In this document: positions 1 through 5,251 of the stretch, one piece after another
Numbering within the stretch: the first letter of the stretch is position 1
Layout: every line of letters begins with the position of its first letter
NCBI GenBank assembly: GCA_019454665.1
Contig: JACFNW010000185.1
Coordinates: 1-5,251, forward strand
Direction: 5' to 3'
Length of the DNA: 5,251 bases
Source: Fimbriimonadaceae bacterium
GTDB taxonomy: Bacteria; Armatimonadota; Fimbriimonadia; Fimbriimonadales; Fimbriimonadaceae
Notes under the pieces: generated by a model
The model's input: only the letters and a program-made list of their open reading frames with translations
What the model was told of the DNA's origin: nothing
The model's database searches: none
Program-made: the position numbers and the translations under genes

Positions 1-543
1 CGCCCCACGTGGGAGGCCTTCGCCGCCGAGCCCGACGATTTGGAGCTCGTGCTCGATCCCGGGCAAGCCTTCGGGACGGGTGACCACCCCACCACCCGAA
101 TGTGCCTAGAATTGCTTGAAGATGCAACCATTGCAGGGCGAATGGTTCTTGATTTGGGCTGCGGCAGCGGCATCCTCAGCATCGCGGCAAGCAAACTCGG
201 CGCGGCCCGCGTGCTGGGTGTGGACGTGGACCCGCTTTCGGTCGAAGTCGCCAAAGAGAACGCCACGGCCAACCGCGCCGCCGCCACCTTCCAGAGCGGC
301 GAAGGGTTCTCGGGCATCGCCGAGGCATGGGACGTCGTCGTGAGCAACATCATCAGCGCCGTGCTGATCCGCCTCGCCCCCGAGGCCTATCGCGTCGTCG
401 CACCTGGGGGCACGTGGATCGTCTCCGGGATCATCCACGACAACTGGCCCGACGTCCGGAAAGCAGCCGAGTCGGTGGGTTTCACGCTGATGACCCAACG
501 CCGCGAAGACGACTGGGTGGCGGCGTCGTTCGCACGGCCCTAA
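1..543 (+). CDS. prmA: Ribosomal protein L11 methyltransferase (PrmA), C-terminal part, 5' end outside window
   Basis: This is an S-adenosylmethionine-dependent enzyme that trimethylates lysines and the N-terminus of ribosomal protein L11 in the cytoplasm. The frame is open from base 1, so the start lies to the left. The 180 residues visible match the catalytic domain of a protein that is usually about 290 residues long, so the N-terminal L11-recognition domain is missing only because of the window edge. The PrmA hallmark GTGDHPTT (residues 25-32 of the fragment; the usual form is GTGTHPTT) is followed by SAM-binding motif I, LDLGCGSGILS (50-60). An acidic GVDVDP strand follows at 73-78, and then SNIIS (116-120), which stands where NILA is common. 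An in-frame ATG at base 100 is internal and not a true start. The stop codon TAA overlaps the stop of the convergent glycosyltransferase gene. Identification is secure; the NIIS variant is mild. Confidence 0.95.
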   Translation, partial: RPTWEAFAAEPDDLELVLDPGQAFGTGDHPTTRMCLELLEDATIAGRMVLDLGCGSGILSIAASKLGAARVLGVDVDPLSVEVAKENATANRAAATFQSGEGFSGIAEAWDVVVSNIISAVLIRLAPEAYRVVAPGGTWIVSGIIHDNWPDVRKAAESVGFTLMTQRREDDWVAASFARP

Positions 544-1493
544 CTCAGCCCAGCGAGCAGAGGCTCCAAGACCTCCCAAACCGCATCCACGCCGATGCGG
601 TCCAGTCCCGCCGGATCGTAAAGGCATCGGTCGATCTGACCGTACGGGCAACACCGCTGGGGCCGGGTAATCGAGTACATGGAGACGGCAGGCACGCCCA
701 ACGCGGCCGCGATGTGGCTCGTCCCGGTATCGCCTGCCACATTGGCTCTCGCTCCGGCGATCAGCGCGATCAGTTCGGCGACGTTGGTCTCGCCCACGAA
801 GTCCACAGCGTCCCGACTGAACGACGCCACCTCGGCAAAAGCGGCTCGGTCGGCCTCGGCCCTTCCCCCCACGAACAACGGCAAGGCTCCCGCTTGGGCG
901 ACGCGCGTCGCGAGTTCGCCGAACGATGCGGGCGGCCATCGCTTCGTCGCCCAGCCCGCCCCGGCGTTGAGAACCACGTAGGGTTGGGCCGTAAGGCCAC
1001 GGGCTTCGAGCCTATCTTGGAGCGTAGCTATGGCTTCGGTCGTGGGCACCATCCCAAAATCGGCTCGGTCCGCAACGCCGCCCGCAGCCCGTACCACGTC
1101 CACATACTGATCCACGACGTGGAACGACGAGGGATCGGGCCACACGCGCCGGCTGGCCAACCAAGCCCCCTCGCGTTGCCAGTGATAGCCGTATTTGGTG
1201 TCGGCCTTGGCCCGCGCCACGCAGAGGGCGCTCTTGGAAAGCCCCTGCAAATCGAACGCCGCAAGGTAAGGCTCGTCGAACACCGGCCACGTCTTGGGAT
1301 GGAATCCCGGCTTGACGATCACGCACCGATCCACATGGGTGCAGGATTGCACCACGGCTGCGAACCGTGGGTCCACGGCCCAATGAACCTCGCAGCCCGG
1401 AAACCCAGTCTTCAACGCGCCTGCAGCGGGCAGCGTGCACACCACGTCCCCCAGCGACGACAGCCTAGCGATGAGAAAGCGTGGTCGTTCCAT
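540..1493 (-). CDS. Family 9 glycosyltransferase (heptosyltransferase-like), second of a tandem pair
   Basis: A 317-residue GT-B enzyme of the ADP-heptose:LPS heptosyltransferase family (GT9), expected at the inner membrane's cytoplasmic face, adding a sugar to the growing LPS core. Visible motifs are an N-terminal FLIARLSSLGDVV (residues 6-18, Asp16 at the place of the WaaC catalytic aspartate), DLQGLSKSAL (81-90), NAGAGWATKRWP (176-187, with the phosphate-binding Lys184) and GDTGTSHIAAALG (254-266). The usual GPT/GPS loop after this helix reads SITRP (274-278) and is followed by a Cys-Cys pair (281-282). The start ATG at 1493 is chosen because homology begins directly after it; it overlaps the upstream paralogue by 29 bp and I see no Shine-Dalgarno sequence, which suggests translational coupling. 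Longer in-frame extension upstream reads as the other gene's shadow. The actual sugar (heptose or another) cannot be told from sequence. The stop TAG overlaps the prmA stop. Confidence 0.9.
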   Translation of the reverse strand: MERPRFLIARLSSLGDVVCTLPAAGALKTGFPGCEVHWAVDPRFAAVVQSCTHVDRCVIVKPGFHPKTWPVFDEPYLAAFDLQGLSKSALCVARAKADTKYGYHWQREGAWLASRRVWPDPSSFHVVDQYVDVVRAAGGVADRADFGMVPTTEAIATLQDRLEARGLTAQPYVVLNAGAGWATKRWPPASFGELATRVAQAGALPLFVGGRAEADRAAFAEVASFSRDAVDFVGETNVAELIALIAGARANVAGDTGTSHIAAALGVPAVSMYSITRPQRCCPYGQIDRCLYDPAGLDRIGVDAVWEVLEPLLAGLS

Positions 1494-2502
1494 GAAGGGT
1501 CGCGACGGCTTGCAGCACGTCCTCCGGGCCGATGGCGTCGGGGTCGGTCCCGTTTCGCAGGACGACTCCGTGCCGCGTGTAGGGGCGGAAGCGATCGGGG
1601 TTCGAGGGCCCGAACAACGAAACCACAGGCACACCGTATGCGGCGGCGATATGGCCGGTGCCCGTATCCGCCGAAACATGAACCGCGCTCAATTGGATGG
1701 CGGCCATCGTTTGACGGAGCGTGGTCTTCCCCACCAAGTCCTGCGCCGTATCGCCCTTGAGCCCGAGCGATGGATCGCCGGGTCCGCCGACCGCCACCAC
1801 TTCAAAACCCTCTTGAGCCAGTTTGCGCGCGATCAGCCGCCACTTCTCGACGGGGTAGCGCTTGGCTTCGCTGCTGCTCGCCAAAGAAAGCGTGACCAGC
1901 GGGCGACCACCACTCACCGAAACGGAACCCCGCTCGTCGAAAAGCTGCGGCACCAGGGGCCGCTCCGGAGTCGGGAACTCGCCCAACTCGTTGAGCAACG
2001 CCATGTGTCGCTCCACCCAATGCTCCGGCGTGCGCGACCGTACCGACACGGGGTTGAGCATCTTGGCGAACGCATCGGTGGGCCGGACGGCCAGCCGCCT
2101 CTTCGCTCCGCTGAGCCGCACGCAAAGCGCGGTTTTCGAGTGCCCTTGCAGGTCGAGCGCCCAATCGAAGCGAAACCGCCGCAGGCTCAGATAGCGCCGC
2201 ATCTGGTCCATCCAAGTCGCCGGGTGGCTGCGTTGCTTCTTCCACTCGTCGCGAGGAAACAGGACGATCTCGTCGAGCAAGCGATCGGTGTCGAGCACCT
2301 CGGCACACCGGGGTTCGACGGCCCACACCAGGTGCGCGTTGGGGAAGCGCAACCGAATCGCCGTTGCCGCGTGGGCGGCCATCACGCAATCGCCGATCGC
2401 CGAGAACCGCGCGATCAGCACGCGCGGCCGCTCGTTGCGGTCTCCACGAGGCAGTCGCTTGCGGTCGGGGCTGGCGACCATGGCACCGTTTCGCTCGCTC
2501 AC
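1465..2502 (-). CDS. Family 9 glycosyltransferase (heptosyltransferase-like), first of a tandem pair
   Basis: A 345-residue GT9 enzyme related to WaaC/WaaF, probably transferring a core sugar onto Kdo-lipid A or onto the first core sugar. Motifs are RVLIARFSAIGDCV (residues 27-40, Asp38 at the catalytic aspartate position), DLQGHSKTALCV (117-128), SLASSSEAKRYPVEKW (206-221, Lys214 for phosphate contact), DTGTGHIAAAYG (279-290) and the normal nucleotide-sugar loop SLFGPSNP (295-302). The chosen start is a GTG at 2502 that overlaps the acyltransferase stop in a GTGA arrangement and has a G-rich run (GGGGG) five bases upstream. An in-frame ATG at 2481 (codon 8) is the alternative and would give 338 residues. 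The N-terminal 20 or so residues are basic and poorly conserved, so either start is possible. The reading frame stays open far upstream through the acyltransferase gene, but that extension does not look like protein. It resembles the downstream gene closely enough to suggest duplication. Confidence 0.9.
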   Translation of the reverse strand: MSERNGAMVASPDRKRLPRGDRNERPRVLIARFSAIGDCVMAAHAATAIRLRFPNAHLVWAVEPRCAEVLDTDRLLDEIVLFPRDEWKKQRSHPATWMDQMRRYLSLRRFRFDWALDLQGHSKTALCVRLSGAKRRLAVRPTDAFAKMLNPVSVRSRTPEHWVERHMALLNELGEFPTPERPLVPQLFDERGSVSVSGGRPLVTLSLASSSEAKRYPVEKWRLIARKLAQEGFEVVAVGGPGDPSLGLKGDTAQDLVGKTTLRQTMAAIQLSAVHVSADTGTGHIAAAYGVPVVSLFGPSNPDRFRPYTRHGVVLRNGTDPDAIGPEDVLQAVATLHGTTTLSHR

Positions 2503-3425
2503 AGCAACCCCCGTTTTCGCGCGCTCTTCCAGCGGTCGTGCAGCCACAGCCACTGTTCGGGATGCTGGCGGACCATGCGCTCCAACGACTCGTTGAGGGC
2601 GACCATGATGCCTTCGGCGGGATTCTCGCGCGTCGGCGACGGCTGGATCGGCCCTTCGACCTCGAGCACGAACTTGCCGTCGTCCCGTCGCCACTGGTAC
2701 GCCACGTAGATCGGCGCCCCCGTTCGCACGTGCATGACTCCGGGCCCCATCACCGTGCCGACCATCTTGCCGAAGAACGGGACGAACACCTCGTCGTCGT
2801 TTTGGTCGGGCAAGATCCCGACCCATTCGCCCGCCTTGAGCGCACGCAGAATCTCGCGCGCCGCGTTCCCTCTTGGCAGGACTTTGACTCCGGTGTTGGC
2901 CCTCAGGCGGGCGAGTCCCTCGGCGATTTCGGGCTGGTTGGGATCGCGGGCAACGACGGCCACCGGCTTTTGCAGGATGGTGAGGTACTGGCACAAGCGC
3001 TCCCAGTTGCCGAAGTGGGCCGAGATCAGGATCACGCCGCCCTGGTACGCCAACAGGGACTCGTGGTCGCCCTTGATCTCGGCGATATCCTCCACGACCT
3101 CCTCGTTGGATCGGCTCGGCGTTCTGAGGAGGTCGGCCCCCACGCGCCCGAAGTGTTCGAACACGCCCTGCGCGATCCGTGCCCGTTCGGCATCCGAGAG
3201 TTCGGGCATGGCCATCGCCAGATTGGCGCGGGTGCGCTCGCGGTACTTCTTCGAGAGCCGGTGGATCAGCCGCCCCAGCCGTTCGCCCAAGCGATCGGCC
3301 TGACGAGCGTTCAAGCGGGCGAACACCGAGCACAACAACTTGAACGCAAACGTCGCCGCCCGGCCTTCAAGCGACTTGCGCCAAGACCGTTTCGACCTGT
3401 TGGGCGATCCACCGTTCGAACTCAT
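2499..3425 (-). CDS. Lipid A biosynthesis acyltransferase, LpxL/HtrB-like
   Basis: A 308-residue member of the lysophospholipid/lipid A acyltransferase family (LpxL, LpxM, LpxP), the usual length for LpxL. It transfers a secondary fatty acyl chain onto a lipid A precursor at the inner membrane. Residues 11-20 are basic and 22-40 moderately hydrophobic, consistent with a single N-terminal membrane anchor. The catalytic HX4(D/E) motif is HFGNWE (His137, Glu142). Further family marks are LPDQN (205-209), VPFFGK (215-220), RTGAP (234-238) and the C-terminal WLHDRWK (294-300). The ATG at 3425 overlaps the end of lpxK by 59 bp; the next ATG would remove the anchor and about 70 residues, and a TTG at 3338 is a weaker alternative. 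Position between lpxK and two GT9 genes supports the role. Which acyl chain and position it uses cannot be decided, so I give no symbol. Confidence 0.92.
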   Translation of the reverse strand: MSSNGGSPNRSKRSWRKSLEGRAATFAFKLLCSVFARLNARQADRLGERLGRLIHRLSKKYRERTRANLAMAMPELSDAERARIAQGVFEHFGRVGADLLRTPSRSNEEVVEDIAEIKGDHESLLAYQGGVILISAHFGNWERLCQYLTILQKPVAVVARDPNQPEIAEGLARLRANTGVKVLPRGNAAREILRALKAGEWVGILPDQNDDEVFVPFFGKMVGTVMGPGVMHVRTGAPIYVAYQWRRDDGKFVLEVEGPIQPSPTRENPAEGIMVALNESLERMVRQHPEQWLWLHDRWKSARKRGLL

Positions 3426-4377
3426 GTGCGGGCTCTACAACGGTCTCTTGCCGAGCCACATGGACGAGACCGCCATGCGCCTCGACCAAAGGCCCGAGTT
3501 TCACCCAGTCTTTGGCTGTGACCACCAGTGGCCGGCCCGAGGCGACAGAACCCTCAAGATACCTTGGAGGGATGGATGCGTGGTCGGGCAGGGCCGTCCG
3601 CTCGACCACGCCCAGACCCCTCGCTTCCACGTCCCGGAAAAACCTCGCGGGGTCGCCGATGGCGCAAATCGCGTGAACTTCCTCGCCCGACTGCAACGCC
3701 TGGGCCAAGCCCTTGGCCTCGAAGGTCAGTGGTCTGCGAACCACACGGAAGCCCTCGGCGCTCGCCGCTCCCCACGGATCGAGGGTCAGCGTGGCGCGGC
3801 CCCGGCCCGAGCGAGGCTCGCGATACGGCCCTGCAGGCAGGCACCACGGGTTGGGCGGATTCGCGGGGTCAAGCAACAGCGTCACGTCCTTGTGGAGCGG
3901 CAGGTGCTGGAAGCCGTCGTCCATCAACATCACCCGATCGGGCCACCGATCGCGGACGATTTGCGCGGCCAACACCCGACGTCGCCCCACCACGATGGGC
4001 AGATGCGGGCGCTCCGAGCGCACCAGGGCGGGTTCGTCGCCCCAAACCTCGGCTTCGAGCGGCCCTTCGGGTGCGGCCGCCGCCGCTTCGCTGGCGGGCG
4101 AACCATAACCGCTGAGCGAAAGGACCACGGGATGCCCGAGGCGTTCCAGCACATCGGCCACGTGCAACGTCAACGGTGTCTTGCCGCTGCCACCGACGCG
4201 CAGATTCCCCACGCAAACCACGGGCCGATGCGGCCTTGCGGGGTGCTTGAGCCCCAAGCGATAGACCGACAAGTAGCCCAGCCAACCGCCCGCATAGAGC
4301 CACGACGCCGGCAACAGGGCAAGGCGCAAGGCGCGAGAAACCGCCGATTCGCCCGACCAGACCTCGGCCCAGTGCAT
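3367..4377 (-). CDS. lpxK: Tetraacyldisaccharide 4'-kinase (LpxK)
   Basis: LpxK uses ATP to phosphorylate the 4' position of the tetraacyl-disaccharide-1-phosphate, giving lipid IVA, at the cytoplasmic face of the inner membrane. The product has 336 residues (E. coli enzyme: 328). A hydrophobic N-terminal segment (about 17-38) fits the membrane-associated helix of the family. The P-loop is VGNLRVGGSGKTP (56-68). Also present are GDEPALV (113-119), DDGFQH (153-158), LPAGPYREP (180-188), the DH pair at 265-266 and TAKDWVKL (287-294), all LpxK hallmarks. The typical SRGYG reads LSGYG (88-92), and an alanine-rich stretch lies at 95-107. The ATG at 4377 overlaps the preceding stop by one base (TGATG), which decides the start; the frame is open 30 codons further upstream to another ATG at 4467, but that extension lies within the neighbouring gene and lacks family similarity. 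The end overlaps the acyltransferase gene by 59 bp. Confidence 0.95.
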   Translation of the reverse strand: MHWAEVWSGESAVSRALRLALLPASWLYAGGWLGYLSVYRLGLKHPARPHRPVVCVGNLRVGGSGKTPLTLHVADVLERLGHPVVLSLSGYGSPASEAAAAAPEGPLEAEVWGDEPALVRSERPHLPIVVGRRRVLAAQIVRDRWPDRVMLMDDGFQHLPLHKDVTLLLDPANPPNPWCLPAGPYREPRSGRGRATLTLDPWGAASAEGFRVVRRPLTFEAKGLAQALQSGEEVHAICAIGDPARFFRDVEARGLGVVERTALPDHASIPPRYLEGSVASGRPLVVTAKDWVKLGPLVEAHGGLVHVARQETVVEPAHEFERWIAQQVETVLAQVA

Positions 4378-4739
4378 CAGCCGAAAGGACCTTCGACCAT
4401 CGAGGCGCCACACCACAGGCACTTGCCCGATGACCGAACCGGCGAAGTCCGTTGGCACGAAGGACACACTTTGGGACCCGAGCCCACCTTGCCATCTCGC
4501 TTGCCGTCGGCCTCGTCCAAAGCGATCGCCTTATGCAGGAGTTGCTCGTCGGTGAACCCGTGAACGTCCTTCAAGAGCGACCACATCGCGGCGCACGCCA
4601 ACTCGAGACGGTCCAAGCGTTCGTCCAAGCGGCGAACGTCGGTCTTGGCCTCCATGGCGTCCTGCGAGGATCGGGCCGCCGTCTGGGCCGCCGCTGCTGC
4701 CGAAGACGTGGCGCGTGCCGCCATCAACAAGTCAAACAT
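4377..4739 (-). CDS. Small coiled-coil / zinc-ribbon protein of unknown function
   Basis: A predicted 120-residue cytoplasmic protein with no signal peptide or membrane segment. An alanine-rich N-terminus (residues 7-22) leads into a charged, heptad-like helix (about 28-55, rich in Arg, Asp, Glu and Leu), likely a coiled coil. A helical middle (61-76) is followed by an ADGKRDGKV linker (77-85) and then a C-terminal zinc ribbon with CPSC (92-95) and CLWC (107-110), two CxxC knuckles 11 residues apart. From memory, similar hypothetical proteins with an MFDLL-type start, a DGxxDGK linker and a CPxC/CxxCG ribbon occur in several phyla; I know of no assigned function. That memory favours the ATG at 4739. 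A TTG at 4760, one base after the upstream stop, would add seven residues. Neither has a clear Shine-Dalgarno sequence. Its stop overlaps the lpxK start (TGATG), so it is co-translated with lpxK; this could be either functional linkage or simple operon packing. Confidence 0.8.
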   Translation of the reverse strand: MFDLLMAARATSSAAAAAQTAARSSQDAMEAKTDVRRLDERLDRLELACAAMWSLLKDVHGFTDEQLLHKAIALDEADGKRDGKVGSGPKVCPSCQRTSPVRSSGKCLWCGASMVEGPFG

Positions 4740-4761
4740 CTCAGGGACAGTTTGACCCAAG

Positions 4762-5251
4762 TCAGTTCAGATCGAGCGTTGACGTGACGGGATAGTGGTC
4801 CGACTCGAACGCACCCTTGGTCGCGGGCCAGACGATCGCGGCGTCGCGGATGGCCCACGCATCCGACACGAACACATAGTCAATCTTGTCGCCATCCACG
4901 CCTTCTTGCCACCCGTTGAACGTCTGAACGTCCTTGCGTCCGGGGTGGATCGCCCGAAACGTGTCGCGGATGCCCGAAACACCCATGATCGGCTCGAGCA
5001 TCAATCGGATCGCGGGGTTGCTCTCGCCCGCGTTGAAGTCGCCAAGCACCAAGAACGGCTCCTTGCCCACCAGAGATGCGACCTTCGACCGCAGCATCTC
5101 GACGCTCTTCAGCCTCGAAGGCTGCGATTCGTGATCCAAGTGAACGTTGAACACCCACAACGGACGAAGCGACGAAAGTTCCACCAACCGAACGAACGTC
5201 ACGATCCGCGTGATGTTGTTGCCCCACGACTTGCTCGCCACCACCTCGGGC
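4762..5251 (-). CDS. Endonuclease/exonuclease/phosphatase family protein, C-terminal part, 5' end outside window
   Basis: The C-terminal 162 residues of a DNase I-like (EEP superfamily) metal-dependent phosphoesterase; the N-terminus lies beyond the right edge, since the frame is open to the last bases. Numbered from the first complete codon at the edge, the visible motifs are SKSWGNNITRIVTFVRL (6-22), VFNVHLDHESQPSR (33-46), LVLGDFNAGESNPA (67-80, Asp71 and Asn73), TFNGW (110-114), DGDKIDYVFV (119-128) and the C-terminal SDHYPV (150-155, with catalytic Asp-His at 151-152). These active-site elements look intact. This subgroup resembles the stand-alone bacterial EEP hydrolases, whose substrates (nucleic acid, phospholipid or sugar phosphate) are mostly unknown. 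I cannot tell whether the missing N-terminus carries a secretion signal. It is the most upstream visible gene of the cluster and ends 22 bp before the next start. A GTG at 5244 is internal, not the start. Confidence 0.88.
   Translation of the reverse strand, partial: PEVVASKSWGNNITRIVTFVRLVELSSLRPLWVFNVHLDHESQPSRLKSVEMLRSKVASLVGKEPFLVLGDFNAGESNPAIRLMLEPIMGVSGIRDTFRAIHPGRKDVQTFNGWQEGVDGDKIDYVFVSDAWAIRDAAIVWPATKGAFESDHYPVTSTLDLN

Noticed and set aside
545..575. Short inverted repeat GAGC/GCTC just left of the convergent junction as a possible terminator.
   Set aside because: The stem is only about four pairs with no following T-run on either strand, so it is not a credible intrinsic terminator.
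327..1760. Long open frame of 477 codons on the + strand opposite the GT9 genes.
   Set aside because: It is rich in Arg, Gly, Pro and His, has no recognisable motif, overlaps prmA and lies antisense to two clear GT9 genes. It is a by-product of GC-rich codon use.
2503..3333. Possible 277-residue N-terminal extension of the first GT9 protein, suggesting a fusion protein.
   Set aside because: The frame is open but its translation is Arg/Gly-rich noise, and the same DNA encodes the acyltransferase with HFGNWE and PDQN motifs in another frame. The GT9 fold starts just after 2481.
4378..4467. Upstream ATG at 4467 extending LpxK by 30 residues.
   Set aside because: The region encodes the zinc-ribbon C-terminus in another frame, and the TGATG junction with the ATG at 4377 gives a product of normal family length.
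3340..4563. Long + strand open frame of 407 codons opposite lpxK.
   Set aside because: Antisense to an unambiguous lpxK with all its motifs; the translation has low-complexity Arg/Pro/His composition and no domain. The + strand frames at 1435-2709 and 2364-3521 are rejected for the same reason.

Overview
The window is a densely packed piece of a GC-rich bacterial chromosome. It holds a lipid A / LPS-core gene cluster, so the source is a Gram-negative (diderm) organism that makes lipopolysaccharide. The protein families are clear, but the sequences are not close to the textbook enterobacterial versions. A non-proteobacterial diderm (for example Armatimonadota, Planctomycetota or Acidobacteriota) is my loose guess; the sequence alone cannot settle it. 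I see no mobile elements, RNA genes, CRISPR arrays or notable repeats.

Layout. On the + strand, bases 1-543 are the C-terminal catalytic part of prmA (ribosomal protein L11 methyltransferase), cut by the left window edge. Everything else lies on the - strand and reads right to left: an endonuclease/exonuclease/phosphatase-family protein cut by the right edge (4762-5251); a small protein with a coiled coil and a zinc ribbon (4377-4739); lpxK, the lipid A 4'-kinase (3367-4377); an LpxL/HtrB-type lipid A acyltransferase (2499-3425); and two tandem family 9 glycosyltransferases of the heptosyltransferase type (1465-2502 and 540-1493). The last gene meets prmA tail to tail, with a 4-bp stop-codon overlap.

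How they work together. LpxK phosphorylates the lipid A disaccharide at the 4' position, the LpxL-like enzyme adds a secondary acyl chain, and the two GT9 enzymes probably add successive inner-core sugars. The genes overlap by 1 to 59 bp or are separated by about 20 bp, so they are almost certainly one operon with coupled translation. Its promoter must lie right of the window or inside an upstream gene. No stretch of 300 bases lacks a gene and the longest gap is about 22 bp.

The least explained member is the coiled-coil/zinc-ribbon protein immediately before lpxK. I found no convincing wholly new system. The best leads are this small protein, the phosphatase-family gene at the head of the cluster, and a non-canonical sugar-binding loop in the last glycosyltransferase.
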